From Erythroxylum novogranatense (lineage: Eukaryota; Streptophyta; Magnoliopsida; Malpighiales; Erythroxylaceae), in contig CM057225.1 in NCBI GenBank assembly GCA_029891385.1, forward strand, positions 14,635,498 to 14,699,497: a DNA stretch of 64,000 bases, given 5' to 3'. The first letter of the stretch is position 1, and each line of letters opens with the position of its first letter. This document shows positions 1 to 12,714 of this stretch, in pieces. The notes beneath the pieces were generated by a model. It saw only the letters and a list, made by a program, of their open reading frames with translations. It did no database searches and was not told the DNA's origin. A program made the position numbers and the translations under genes.

Positions 1-2297
1 GACGATTGAGTGCTAAATTAGTGTTGAAGTGGGAATCCACGAAACTTGATAGGGGTATAGCTAGGCAGCTACTTTAGGCCTGAACTCGGATTGAAGGGAA
101 GATCTTATTCATTCTCTTGGGAAATAGTAGAGCATAGGGAGGTGCAGCTTTAGGACGGTTCATTTTCCTGCAAAAGAGAGAATGCTTTAAAATTGAGGAA
201 AAAGCGTTGCTAATGCTGCTGCCATGCGTAGGCTTTTTTGCGGTCTTTGTTGAGCATTTGGTATTAGATTAGTGACAAAAGAAGTAGCTTATAATGAGAT
301 AGGAAAAAAAGAAACCTCCCTTGAGGGAACAGGATAGAAAGAATCTATAGTGATTGAGACATGACAGATGGGGGTTGGATTTTGACATGTCATCTTTGGT
401 TTTGTAAGAGAGAATAGTGACAAATAAGAAATGGTTAGGCAGGTAGGGAGTTAAGTGCTTGGCATGGCATGCAAGAGAAAAAGTTTAAAGAGTTCACACT
501 TTTATTATTTGGAAACAAATTTTATAATAGAATAAAATAAGATGAGACTTAAACGTTTTATGTTATGTTTTATTCTATCTTAAAATTAAAATAAGAAACT
601 TTTATTTAAAAATTTAGGGCAGAATGAAAACTAATAAATATATAATCGATAATTTTTCGTAATACCAATTGTGACCAAGTTATAATATTATATTAAATCA
701 ATTAATATATTAAATAGAATAGAATAATATTTAATATAATAAATTTTATTAAATAATAAATAATAATATTTTATATTAATAATAATAAATTATATATAAT
801 TAATAATAAAATAAATAAAATTTTACTAAAAATTTTATTAATAAAAATAGAAAATATATTCAAAATTATCCTTTAATTGTTTTATATATTTCTATGTAAA
901 TAAATTATTTTATATATAAATCATATAGAATAGAATAAAATAAATTTTAATAAAATAAAATTTATTAAATAATTAATAATATTTTATGTAATTAATAATA
1001 AAATTATATATAATTAATAATAAAATTTTAATTATTTTAAAATAAAAATAAAAAATTATTCATCACAGTTGTAATTTTCACTATATTTCATTTCTTTTAT
1101 TTATAAACTTTCGGTTGTATTTCATTAATTAACGTTCAACAAGGAACTAACGGAAGGTGAGAGTTGCGGAAATGTGTCTCTCTGGGGGGGATTTTCTCTC
1201 TCTCTTTTGTATGGTAAGTGTTGAATTGATGCCTCTCTCTTGCTGTTAATATGAGTAAATAAAAAGCGTTCATTTTGAACAGTAAAGCCACAGATGGTCA
1301 CCCACAGCCACAGCTGGAGCCTGTTATCGATTGTCCTTTTCGAGTTTTTGAGTTATTTTGGTGGCCAATAAGGCAGACTGAGTGATCCCATCGTCCACTT
1401 TCTTTCTCTCCGCCCACCCCACTTCACATCTCCCTTCAGATTTTGTGTTCTCATGTGAATCTCTCCACTTCTTACCTCATTAACTTCTGTAGCAGTCTCC
1501 CTTCAGCCTTCACTTAATAGCCCTGGAAATTGTATGCCAATTTTAAATGCGTTTTGTACATGACAAGATCAATATCAACCCCAACTTCAATTCCATATTA
1601 CCTTTCGCTTTCTTAGATATGCAGTCTTCTCGTTTATACAAGAAAAAAAAGTGGGAGAGGACATCAAGTTTAAGTTAATGCACATGGCTCTGGTGCATGT
1701 AAGCTGAACATAGTGACTAAACTATGATGAGATTGGCCTAATTATGTAAAGATGGTTGATGTATGATCACTATTGCCCCCTCTGTGCTTGGTGACTGGAA
1801 GGAATGTTGTTGAAAACATACCATAAGAAAAGAAGAAGACATTCTATTGTCCCTTGGATATGTAAATATGTTGTCAGCAAAGTTACTGAGTTTTGTGGAC
1901 TACGAGAGTTTCTGTCCCGGAGCTCATTAAAACAACAGATTTCTACTGTTCCTGTCTTTTTAAAGAACTTTTTGTTTTTTAACGCCTCTTTCCCATATCA
2001 CTTATTATAATTTATTTACTCTCAGTCTCATCTTTTCTTCTCCCTGCAAAAAAGACCTACAGCACATCAATACTCTACGCCTGGATACTGTTCATATGCT
2101 GGATTTTCTGATATCTTAAGAGAAAGAAAGATGGAATTTCAGTAAAATGTATCAAAATTACGTGGGACTAATTTCGGAAATTTGATAATTGTGTGAAAGT
2201 TCTCAATACAGGGAAGAGTACAACAACAACTAGTTTAAATCAAAATATCTAGAATACAACCTTACTCTTTGCAAAAGAAATACTTACACAAAAGAAA
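1..2297. other. Gene-free flank with AT-rich block
   Basis: I recognise no gene here. Positions 480-1080 are extremely AT-rich. They contain two degenerate copies of one block (roughly 700-850 and 910-1045, sharing a TAGAATAGAATAA start and runs of AATTAATAATAA), which suggests an old tandem duplication inside a low-complexity element. The part from about 1140 to 2050 has ordinary composition with CT-rich runs. The longest + strand frame there (1804-2010, 68 codons) has no recognisable domain. The first 480 bases could be the edge of a gene outside the window, but nothing visible decides this. Confidence 0.5.
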
Positions 2298-2542
2298 TAC
2301 TCTCTTTTATTTAAAATAAATGTCGTTTTAGAGGATACATATTTATTAAGAAAGTTAATGAAATATTTGATATACCCTTATTAATTGTATGTTGAAGTAC
2401 CTTAAAAATATAATTAGGATGTAAAAAAATTAAAAAGTAATTTTAAAATAAAATTATAATCATACATAAAAAGTCACAAATGATAATTATTTTAAATAAT
2501 AAAAATTTTCAAAAACAATTTTATTTGGAACGGGAGGAAGTA
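2298..2542. mobile_element. Stowaway-like MITE, copy 1
   Basis: This 245-bp AT-rich non-coding element has imperfect terminal inverted repeats. The left end reads TACTCTCTTTTATTTAAAAT and the right end, read on the other strand, TACTTCCTCCCGTTCCAAAT. The outer TA at both ends fits a TA target duplication, and the CTCCCTCCGTTCC-type terminus is typical of Stowaway (Tc1/mariner) MITEs. A second copy in the opposite orientation lies at 26896-27157, on the other side of the ANT gene. The two share the left-end sequence nearly perfectly for about 35 bp. Confidence 0.75.
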
Positions 2543-3331
2543 GCAAATTTAGCATACCCACCTAGGAAATAAGTTGCAGCATATTTTCCAATGTACTAGT
2601 ACTTAATTGACTCTTATATACATGAAGCTTTAATACCTTAAAAGTCACGTCTCATCTTATTTATGCTACCAAAAAGGAAACAGAAGTCAGTATTTTATTA
2701 TTTTTCACCATTTATTGCTACCACATGTGATATTCTGTTACAATCACTAAGTCAAAGCCTACAAATTTATATTGATTAGCTTCTAAGGTTTTGAATGTTA
2801 GCACCACAACATGAGTTATAAAATCAATCTCTAAAAGTTATGTAACGAGAAATAATTTTAATTTCTTCAAGAAAATATTGTAGTTCTAGTTTGATAAATA
2901 GTAATGAAGGAATAGAAATTAAAAAAAAAAGGAATGAGAATGAAAAGTGAAAATCATGATAAGAATTAAATTATTAATTATACATATTTGGTACATAAGC
3001 ATTAAAATGAGATTATAGAAGTTAACATTTATACCAATGTTTGGTATCAAATATTAAGAATGATAATGACATTTTTTACTTATGTTTGATTATTATATGA
3101 TTCATTTTGTAATTAAATAATTATTTTTGTATTATTCATAATTAATAAAAATTTTGTATTTAATAAATTAATAAATAAATAATTGTGTTTGATTTTTAAG
3201 AATAAATTTTAAAAACCATAATGAACTTTATTTTATGAAATAAAATTATTGAAATAAAATAAAATAATGTGCAATGTTGATAATAATAACGAAACACAAA
3301 AAAGAGAAAAAAGTTATGCTTGTCTTTATTT
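2543..3331. other. AT-rich intergenic stretch
   Basis: No gene is seen. Around 2885-2945 there is a GGAATGAGAATGAAAA-type sequence like the ends of PIF/Harbinger MITEs. A loosely similar sequence in reverse lies near 5350-5490, beyond the hAT element. These could be the two ends of one old element that the hAT later entered, but the match is weak. Confidence 0.3.
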
Positions 3332-3339
3332 GTTATTTC

Positions 3340-5283
3340 CAATGATTTAAAAACTAGACAGTCATCGAACTGGTCAAATGAAAGGTTTAAGGTTTAAAGG
3401 TCCAATTAGGAATGAATTGCTATAAAACTTATATATAATAACTATGAAGTAAAACTTATAAAAATAAGTTAAAGTAAAATATTTTATTAAAATAAAAATA
3501 CACCAATGTCTATTATTATATAATAAACTAATAATAAATAAATATGAGTCTAATATAAAACTTAAAATAACAATAAAAATCAAAATTGCATTTCTAAAAG
3601 AGGTTATGTGTCATCATCCTTAAAAGCTCCAAATTCTTCAACACTATCTAAAGACTCGTAAACTACGTTTTCATTCAAAGTATTTACATCAACTTCTTCT
3701 ATTGCATTCAAATAAATTACAAATTAGTAATGTATGAAGCAATATTACCTTTAACACTAGCAAGACATTCTTTTATTCTATGAGTCCTCCCCCTTTAAAG
3801 ATTCTACCACAAAATATATAATTATATTGGATATTCCCATAAGATGCTTAAGAAGAGGATAAATAATTCCATGTTGAATTGGACTTATCACAAGTAGATG
3901 ATGCGATATTCATTGAATCTTTTTCTGATGATTCCATATTCTCCATTATGATTTAACCTAAAAATTATAAAAAAATAATTGGATATACTATCGTCAGTGC
4001 AAAAGTCTCCTACTTAAATAATTTTCATCATCAGTTCTAATAGATAATGATGGTCACAAGCGTAAAATTGTTCTTTTAAGATACCCCTTTTCAACAATTT
4101 ATGAACCTTATCCTATTGACTAAGTTGTAAATATAGGTTCAGAAAAGCAATGACAAATTGATGAAAACTCTTTCTCAAGTTATGTTGTTTGTAAGTTTAT
4201 TTGTATTTAATAGCTTGTCTTTGCTTTAGAAAAGGCTTTGTCAGTACGAAAGTAATCACTCAAACTACATTAGAGTGGGCACAGATAGGTCAAAAGAAAA
4301 ACCAACAGCATAATGACCAACATACATATACACAGAAACAAAACAACAGTATAATGGTACTCAGATTTATTAAACTTTGCTCTAGAAAATAGTTGTGTTA
4401 TCTCATTGGTGTTTTAGACCAACAAATTGAAAACTTCACAGAATATATATAACCTACTATCAAAATTAGATATTGAAATGCAATAGAGTTCTAACTGTTA
4501 AAGAATACACAATAACAATAAAACTTGAATAAAACATAATATTGAAACTATCATTGCCTTTTCCTTATCTCTTAACATATTAAAACTTGAATAAAACAGA
4601 ACAAATTGGAACTCTATACGAATTGGAACTCTATACAATATGTTCTTCCGTCCTCCTCTCCAATAAATCAATAGCAGTAGCACCAAAACAAAAGAGTAGT
4701 AACCCTTCAAAATGAAAAAAAAATAAAGGCCAAATTTAAGAGAAAATGCAATAAAAATGACAAATCCTAAATAGAAAGAACATAAAATTTTCATAGCTAA
4801 ATAAACCAAAACTTGAGCACAAGAAACATGAGATGGATGTAGAGACAATCTCTTCCATCGTGGAGTTTAGTCGCAAAGGAAGGAATTTGAAATTGCTTCA
4901 ACAAGCTCGTTATCTCATACCAGTTGTGAGAGACATGAGAATAGAAAATTAACTTAATGGTAGTCGCCCAAGGAGATAACGGATAGAAATCAATTTTTGA
5001 ATCTATGGGTTACCCACAAGTATCATATTTACCTACATGCATGGAGGCAGTGAGAGATGGTGAAGAGGCGAAAGAGTCTGAAATGAAATCTGAAGTTTAG
5101 TAGCATTATGTATATCCGGATGGTGAGTATTGACAAACTGGTTACTAAAAAATTGGTTGGCTCTTTTGTAAATTGACCGATTTTTATACTCAAAGGATAA
5201 TGCATAGAACCAAACTAGACAACTGGCCGATTTAGATTTTTTTCGGTTAAACCGGCTAGTTCAGTCCAGTTTTTAAAACCTTG
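3340..5283 (-). mobile_element. Decayed hAT-superfamily DNA transposon
   Basis: The two ends are imperfect terminal inverted repeats. The left begins CAATGATTTAAAAACTAGAC; the right, on the other strand, begins CAAGGTTTTAAAAACTGGAC. The flanking octamers GTTATTTC (3332-3339) and TTTATTTT (5284-5291) match at six of eight positions, as expected of an aged 8-bp hAT target duplication. A fragment resembling the BED zinc finger of hAT transposases is readable on the minus strand at 3600-3946, with a stop and a frameshift. No catalytic domain is recognisable, so the element is a non-autonomous or dead derivative of 1,944 bp. Boundaries come from the inverted repeats and are fairly secure. Confidence 0.7.
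3600..3946 (-). pseudogene. hAT transposase N-terminal fragment (BED zinc finger)
   Basis: Read on the minus strand from an ATG at 3946, the frame starts MENMESSEKDSMN and stops after about 32 codons. The following sequence, in shifting frames, shows CGRIFKGGG and then HRIKECLASVKGN. That matches the usual BED-finger layout of hAT transposases, in which a Cys-x2-Cys-like knuckle and a basic GG turn are followed by an RIKxHLA helix. One stop and at least one frameshift separate the pieces, and the second Cys/His set is damaged. It lies inside the hAT element. Assignment rests on this motif only. Confidence 0.55.
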
Positions 5284-5751
5284 TTTATTTTTTATATCTA
5301 GTTCGAAGTTATACCCACATTTATCTTGGAAATAAAAATTTAAGATTATTTAAATTTATTTCGAATTTGTTGATCCATATTTTATTCATTACTAACAACC
5401 AAACAAACAAAAAAAAATAAAAAATATAATTTACAAAACCATTCTTACATCTTCATTCCTACTCACCAAAACTAGGCGTGGGAGTCACTCCTTGTTACCG
5501 TATGAATAAAAAAGCATCGTTTCAACCAAAATCCCTCGCTTGTAGTTATCTCTTACTTTTAACGTCTAAACCAAATGATTGACATTTTGAATATCTGTCG
5601 ATTTGAAAGTGTTTTTTTCCTCCCATGTAATGCAGCAATAAAAAAAAAACTTAAAACAACTAATAATGACTAATCCACGAGTTGCAAAAAGTTGCCCTTA
5701 AATATAACCATTACATACCTATTTTATGTTCAAAGTCTCGCAAAAGAATAC
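5284..5751. other. Short gene-free spacer
   Basis: AT-rich spacer between the hAT element and the copia element. Nothing coding or structural is recognised apart from the possible Harbinger-like end near 5350-5490. Confidence 0.4.
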
Positions 5752-8450
5752 ATTAATGTAACACGTAGAATAAACCTTATTACGTTCATGAAAGGGTTAA
5801 AAATGAAAGAAATGTGGAATACCTGACTTTGATTCCATTTGAACTTCCAAATCAGTTTTTAAGGTCAAAACGAGTTCCAATCTCCCGAAACCATTACAAA
5901 AAACAATCACAAAACGCAATTAATGCCTTTCTACAATTTTCTCAAGATGTAAGCGTTCTTAATGGGTCAGAGGATCTGTATGCTTACTAATGATATGAGA
6001 AATTGCACGAGACCTTAACCTTTATATATAACTTCTATATTTGGCTTCCCCATCACAAGCTCGAGATAAATTTGGCCTAAACTAATTGAGATCTATTTTT
6101 CTCCTAGACTTTGTGTAACATCCCACCCCCGACGGGAAAGGTAAAATAGTAAATTGGCTAGGGGTAAGAGTGATTAGGACTGTTTTGACATTGTTATGCA
6201 TACTGGTACTGGTGATCAGGGAAAATAGTGCACATGAAATAACTGTACATGCATACATGACATTCCCGGTATTTGGGCATAAACGACATTTTATTGTGAT
6301 TAAGGTGGTTATAATGTGTGAAAAATTATTCTGAGTGAGCCATAGTGAGTTTTTTTATTTTAAGAGATTTTTGGGATTTTTCTGGAATTTTCCGGAGAAA
6401 ATTCTCGGACTGGAGAAATCGTCAAGTGGCGAACCGGTTGCTTTTCGATAGCGAAAATTGCTACCCAATGGCACGAAAATATTGGTTATATTATTTTGGA
6501 AGTGAAATGAGGGCCATTGGACTAGAACGGGTCATATTGTAGCAGGATTTCTAAATCCTATCTCTAATTTATCTTTTAGCCATTTTGTCTCTTTCCTCAC
6601 CAACTTGACACTTGTCCTATTGACTTAATGGGTTTTGTCTTTTGTTCCTTGCTTCTCTCGGTTATTGTCTTCATAAAAGAGTGAAAGATGCATTGTACTT
6701 GCTCATTTTTACTCATCCACCGAAACCTACTTTTATTTTCTCTTCTCCATCGATTTTCTTCTCTTTAAGAAATCCTTCCTCCAAATCTTACCAAGCCACT
6801 TTCTTTCCTTGATAAACCTACACATATTTGGGATTAGAAGTGAGTGGAGAAGTGGTTGAGGTAGATAGCAAAGAAAGAATTGAAAGGAATTGAAGATTGG
6901 AAGCTAATTAGGTAAGTTGTATTGTTAAGCTTTAATTATGCTTTAATTATGTAGTTAATGAATCATGGTTGTTAGATGTTTTCAATGGGAATTTTGGTGT
7001 AATTATTATGCTTATTGATGCATTAATTTGATGATAATTATTGTTTGAATTGGTGGGTATAAGACTAGGTTTAAGTATGACTTGAAAGTAGTATGATTGA
7101 AGTGTTTTTAGCTTGATTTTGATTGTATATTGATGACTAATCTTGCATGAAAATTAAGGGGTTGGTACGGCCAAATTGTGGTAGGTATTCCTAGAGAATG
7201 TATGAATGATATAGGGACTGATTGTGTGTCCAATTGGGATGCTTATGGTAGTAGAATTTGAATTGGCATGATAGGAAGTGTATTTGAGTATTAAAGCTTA
7301 AAATTGGTTTTTGACCTACTGTACTGTTTTGAACATAACTCATTGTGTAGTTATGCAAATGAGGTGAGGTTTATGCCAAAATAAACTTTGGTTTGTTGGC
7401 TACAGTTTTGTGTGAAATAGGTATTGTCTAATTTTAGCCTTAAGAGGTTGAATTTTGGATTGGAACGTTACTGTTATAGTTTCTGTGAACAGTAACCGCA
7501 ACTATGACCTACTAGTTTTGATGATTTTTCTCAATTAATTTAGAACGAATTAGGGAAAATGGTCTTCATAAAAGTTGAAGCCTATTAAGTTAGATTTCCA
7601 TTCCCACTGATTTTGCATTTTTTAGATCTGTATATTGGGAGATATGCACTGTGGAATATTGACTGATTTTGAGCATTTTGTGGAAACCTAGACTAAGTGT
7701 GGATTTGGTGCACATTCTGATTAGAAGCAATTTTAGCAATTTCTGTGAATTGAATTGGCTTGCGTGATCTTCTGAAGAGTTGTAGAGGAAACAATTATCT
7801 TGAAAATGATATATAGCATGTAATTTTTGGAGATCAGATTTGGGAGTTATGAGTTTTCAAACACTGAACCTACATTAGGTTATTAACTGCCCTGATCAGC
7901 AGAAAATTGCATGACAAGTTTGAAATTTTTAGGGATGGAATTGGATTCTGAGTTCTTCATGAAAATTTAAGTATTAGATCTTATCTTTCCAGTGATATAA
8001 GGTAGTGATTTTTTTGACATTTTTGCTAGGAGATATGCTGCTTTGAAATGTACTGTTCAGATTGGGAAATTTCAGTGGGCAGATATTTTGGTGAATTGTT
8101 TGACCTAGTTAGCAAATGAATTTGATTTCAGGTTATTCATAAAAGTTGTAGATAACATTGGGATCTTTATGAGCATATTTATTTTGTAATTTTTGACAAA
8201 GTAAATGAGCAGTTATTGAATTTACAAGATACTGCACTGTTTTAAAACTCATTGACTAAGCAGTAGGTTTAATTGGATTTTTGACACCCTTAGGGGTGAA
8301 ATTGATTTTTATGGTCTTCATGAAACTTGTAGAGTTTTTCATGATCTTTCCGACGAGATTTGGTTTGTAATGTTTTGAATTGTGTGCAAAGAGTTATGAC
8401 TGATTGAATTTCGGTTGGAAAAATAGGAAAAAAGAGAAGGGAATAGGGGC

Positions 8451-8451
<1 letters not shown>

Positions 8452-8480
<29 letters not shown>
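8452..8480. repeat. (TA)n microsatellite
   Basis: An uninterrupted TA dinucleotide run of about 29 bp inside solo LTR 1. It occupies the place where solo LTR 2 carries its CpG-rich cassette. Confidence 0.9.
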
Positions 8481-8484
<4 letters not shown>

Positions 8485-9153
8485 GTTTTATTTGATTTTT
8501 GGACCTATAAAGGTTCGAATTGAGTACTGTCGGTGCTGTTAGATTTCTAATTTTTAGACGAATTTTTGTGATTGAAAATTTGGATTTAGGGCCGGAAAAA
8601 TCATGAACATGCATTGTACACATTTTAAGCGCTACATGTACATTTTGAAATATTTCTGATTTGATTTTTGGTAATCATTGCATACTGGAACTGGTTTAGA
8701 GGCACAATTAGAGCGTCGGTCCACAGATGTCACTGAGACTTCCAGGTATTAGCTCGGAAGTACAGGTGAGTAACCTAGTTGGTTCCTCAATCTATATGAG
8801 ATTAAAATTATGTGTTTATGCCATGTGGAGATAATAGAGGGCTTATGTGTGTTTGCTTTTGATTGATTTCGGACCATAGGTGTCCGAAATATTGGGAACT
8901 TGATATTGAAGTGCTATTTGTGTGTAACTGTTTGTGAATGATTACGTTTGAAATCTCGGACCAAAGGTTCGAGGGATGGAGGTGATTTGACATTGAAGTA
9001 AAACTGCTTGTGAATGTAAAAAAATTGGTTATGACTGAAATACCGGACCGAAGGTCCGAAGGACTGGGAATTGGGCATTGAAATGTAAACTGACTGTAAA
9101 TGTAAATTGGGACATACGCATTCCTGCATAAAGGCATGTTCAAATAATGATAA

Positions 9154-9292
9154 TTGTGACCTGAGTCGCCATCATTATTCATCACATCTTGAACCGAGCC
9201 TCGAGCTCGAGGGAGTTAGTGCATACCTAGAGGCTCTCCTACTCCCTAGACGCGTCTCTTGAATCGATCGATCATTAAGCGCTCGGTCACAA
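9154..9292 (+). other. Hairpin-array module, degenerate copy in solo LTR 1
   Basis: The flanks TTGTGACC (9154-9161) and GGTCACAA (9285-9292) are complementary. They enclose short inverted repeats such as GAGCCTCGAGCTC (9197-9209). The interior is more degraded than in the other copies. It corresponds in position to the better preserved arrays at 13592-13784, 35246-35382 and 42668-42804. Confidence 0.5.
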
Positions 9293-10037
9293 CACTGTAA
9301 TAAATCGGAAATGAGTCACATATGCATTGCATACAAATGTGATAACCGATTCTGAAATTGCACGAGTTACGTAATTGTTATATGATATCTTGAATGTATA
9401 ATTGATGAAAGCGTGAGTTGCTTGCGATATGCATGAATTGGGTGAACCATCGATGATGGTTTCTCACTGAGTTCGCAAAATTCACCCAAAATTTGCATCT
9501 ATTTTTCAGGTCTTGAAGAATACCCCGTTTGATACGGAAGTATGTCTACTGTATGCAAGTGAAAGATAGAGATCGGGATCAGTGTCTCATAATTGTACTT
9601 CAACATCTCTGTAAAAGAATGCTCTGTATTTATAGTGAGCCCAATATGGTTACGGCTTTTTGTTCATTAAATGGCTATTGTAATTATTATTGACTGTCTG
9701 TAATAACTGAAAATGCTTCCTTTTACCGTGGGTTCAAGTTGTCTACTGTTTTCCGCGCGAATGAATGTTTTTAATAATAATAATAAATTAAAAAAAACAT
9801 ATTGATACTGAGTTTCGACTTACTGATGTAACACGCCACCCTCGAGGGGCACGGACTCGGATATCACCAACGATGTCGGGTTCGGGTCACGCGGGAGTGG
9901 GATGTTACACTTTGACTCATTGATTTAAATCATTTATTGGGTCACTTTATTATCTTTTTCTGGATCAAATTATATAACTTAACCGATAAGTAATTGAAAA
10001 TCTGAAAATGCAATTAATAGTTGTCCAAATTTATGTT

Positions 10038-10194
10038 TTTTTTGGCTCACCGAATGCTAAACAACATTAGAGAAAACTTATTTTCTCTCACTGAACGCTA
10101 AATAACATTAGAGAAAACCTTTATGTTCTATAATTTTATGCTAAACTGTATTAGAGAACCTTTATTGGATTGAAAACTTATATCCCCCTATGTC
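10038..10194. repeat. Degenerate short tandem repeats between copia LTR and solo LTR 2
   Basis: Three imperfect copies of a unit containing GCTAAA..A.ATTAGAGAAAA and related forms occur at about 10055, 10100 and 10140. This is either the altered end of the copia 3' LTR or adjoining leader sequence. A C-run (10183-10188) would read as a purine tract on the minus strand, so it could be the remains of the copia polypurine tract. Confidence 0.4.
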
Positions 10195-12540
10195 ATATTT
10201 GTAACATCCCATCACCGATGGGAATGATATTTTAGTAAATTGGGACGGGTTAGGAGTATTGAATTAGAACTCGGCATGCGCATACAGCATTTAGCCTCTA
10301 TGACTGATGATTGTTTTGCATATGCACATGGTAACATGCATTCATGACATTTTCCGGCTTAGGTTTCAAATTGAGGCCTTTTGTGAAATTTATGGGATAA
10401 TAGTATTTGGAAAATTATTTGGAGTACGTCATAAATTGTTTCCCATTTTTAGGAATTTATGGAAATTTTTCTGGAATTTTTCGGGGTTCTTGCCCGGACC
10501 GAAAAATTCTAACTGACGGACTGAGTGAGCCTTTTTGTACTGAAAAGGGATTGCCTAATGGTATGAGATTAGTGAATAAATAATTTTGAGAATTATGTTA
10601 GTGCCATGTTTAGAGTTTAAGTGGGATTAGTGCTTAAGTAATTGAGATTAACTCATTTTGTCTTTTTCATCCATTAAAAGCCAAGTGTACATTTTATTTT
10701 GTCTTTTCCACCCAAGCATCTACGACCTTCTTCTTGTGTTGTTAAATAAAAATTTTCATTTGGAAGCTCATCTTTATCCTCCCATCCGAAACTTGCTTCA
10801 TCTTCTTAGAGTACCTATTCTTCTCCTTCAATTTTGCTTCTCCTTATTTCATACGAGAAGGTCTTCCTTTGGAGCTTGCTTGCTTTTCCCTTGCATACCT
10901 AAAACCAAGTTGAAGCCTTGAGTGGATGGTGATCCTTGTGAAGTTAGTGATAGCCGTATGGGAGGTTGGGAAAAAAAAAGGAAGTTAGTGTGAACTTGAA
11001 GAATCAAGGGATATTGGTAGCTTGAACTTGCAACTAGGTAGGAGTTGTTTTGCTTTCCTTCTTTTGGTAGTTAGAAGCATGTATGGGGATCATTTGTACA
11101 TTTATTTGATCATTATAGGGGTAGATGTAAATGGGTTTAAATGTATGCTTGTGTATGGATGAATGATTGAATAAGGTTTCCATTGATTTGGCTTGGTTTT
11201 GGATTGATTTGCAAGGTTAGATGTATAGGAAAGTAATGAAAATGATTGTGTGAGTGCTGCCAAATTTTGTGTTAGTATACAAATAATTGTTGTGTTGAGT
11301 TTGTGGCTGAATTGGAGGTGTAAGTGAATGTCTATTAATGTAGGTAAAGTGATAGAATGGAAGAGGATGAGGTATAGATGAAATCTGGAAAATTGGTGTT
11401 TAACCTATTGAAATGTTTTGATCATAACTAATTGTGTAGGTGTGCAAATGAGGTGAGGTTTGTGCCCACTGAAACTTTGGGATGTTGGCTTCAAATTTGT
11501 GTGAAATAGATGTTGTTAAATTGTAATGTTAGGAAGGTGAATTTTTGCATGGAAAGTTTCTGGTTGTAGGGTCTGTGAACAGTACCCGCATATATGACCT
11601 GATTATTTTGCTGATTTTTCTAAATTAATTGAGATGGAATTTTGGAAAATGGTCTTCATGGAAGTTGTAGCATATTGAGTTAGCTTTCCATTTCCACTGA
11701 TCTTGCTAATTTTTGAGTTGTATATTGGGAGATATAAACTGATTTCTATTGACTGGTTTTGAGCATTTCTATGAAACCTAGCCTACGTATTGAGTTTGTG
11801 AGCTTGCGGATTGGAAGAAATTTTAGCAAATTATGTGAACTGAATTGGTGTGAGTGATCTTCTGCAAAGTTGCAGAGGAAGAAAGTATCTTGAAAATGAT
11901 ATATGACATGTAATTTTTAGAGGTCAAATTTGGGAGTTATGATTTTGTAAATATTGAACCTGCATTAGGTTATGAACTTCTGATCATGGCAGTAACTTGC
12001 ATGACAGTTTTGAAATTGTTAGAAATTGAATTGGATTTGAGTTCTTCATGAAAATTGAAGTTTGAGATCTTATCTTTTCAGGGATATAAGTTAGTGAATT
12101 TTGTGACATTTGTGCTAAGAGTTATGCTGATTGGGAAATTACTGACCAGATTGGTTAATTTCTGTATACAGATTCTTTGTCGAATTGTTTGACCTAGTTG
12201 GTTATGGAATTTGATTTTGGGTTGTTTATGAAAGTTGTAGATGACATTGTGAACTTATTGAACATATTTATGTGGTAATTTTTGGCTGAAAAATCAGAGA
12301 GTTATGGAATTTGCAATGTACTGTTCTGTTTTAATGGGATTTGAGTAGGCAGTAGCTTTGAAGGGATTTTTGACACCCTTAGGGGTGAGATTGATTTTTA
12401 TGGTCTTCTTGAGAATCGTAGAGAGTTTCTTTATCTTTCCAACAAGGTATAATTTGTATTTTTCTGATTTGTGTGCTAAGAGTTATGGGTATTGAAATTT
12501 GGTTTAGAAATCTGAAAAAAAAAGAATGAAAATGGTATAT

Positions 12541-12680
12541 TGCCCGGTCACTAGGGCGACGGCTCGCCCTAGTGACGAGGCTCGTTTGAACGGCGTCACT
12601 AGAGCGACGCGTCGCCCTAGCGACGACGCCGGATCAGACGGCATCACTAGGGCGACGCCTCGCCCTAGTGACGAGGCCAT
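12541..12680. repeat. CpG-rich inverted-repeat cassette in solo LTR 2
   Basis: Three palindromic units follow one another in an otherwise AT-rich LTR. Each has arms CTAGGGCGA and TCGCCCTAG (one copy has CTAGAGCGA) around a four-base centre. Arms extend outward as CAC...GTG in two units. Close relatives of the unit occur at 48225-48362 and 50930-51005 in an LTR of another family. Confidence 0.8.
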
Positions 12681-12683
12681 CTG

Positions 12684-12714
<31 letters not shown>

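Larger units (their letters stand above)
6114..9909 (+). mobile_element. Solo LTR 1, long family A LTR (Ty3/gypsy, Tekay-like)
   Basis: A 3,796-bp sequence starts TGTAACATCCC and ends GGGATGTTACA, flanked by the 5-bp direct repeat CTTTG (6109-6113 and 9910-9914). There is no internal coding region, so it is a solo LTR left by LTR-LTR recombination. It shares its termini and internal modules with the chromovirus LTRs at 29733 and 40657: degenerate TCTTCATGAAA-type units, the AGGTGAGTAACC block, CGGACC...GGTCCG palindromes, the hairpin array (9154-9292) and the AACCATCGATGATGGTT palindrome (9445-9461). Family A is therefore assigned to the Tekay/Del type by inference from that coding copy. It was inserted into the copia 3' LTR. 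Confidence 0.85.
5757..10037 (-). repeat. Copia 3' LTR, interrupted by a solo LTR
   Basis: Sequences 5757-6113 and 9915-10037 together align with the opposite LTR (17077-17590). Both begin TGTAACACGTAG in window orientation and share, in order, a TTATGAAAGGGTTAAAAAT-like stretch, a CTTAACCTTTATATATA stretch and the final AATAGTTGTC. The interruption is exactly the solo LTR at 6114-9909 plus its 5-bp duplication. The last roughly 30 bp of the LTR, present at 17560-17590, are not recognisable here, so the inner edge lies between 10037 and about 10180. Confidence 0.75.

Noticed and set aside
4498..4848. Minus-strand frame of 116 codons, rich in Leu, Phe and Ile
   Set aside because: It looks like a membrane protein only because AT-rich DNA gives hydrophobic codons; it lies inside a decayed hAT element.
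8452..8480. TATATA run as a promoter
   Set aside because: It is a simple TA microsatellite in a solo LTR with no conserved counterpart in related LTRs.
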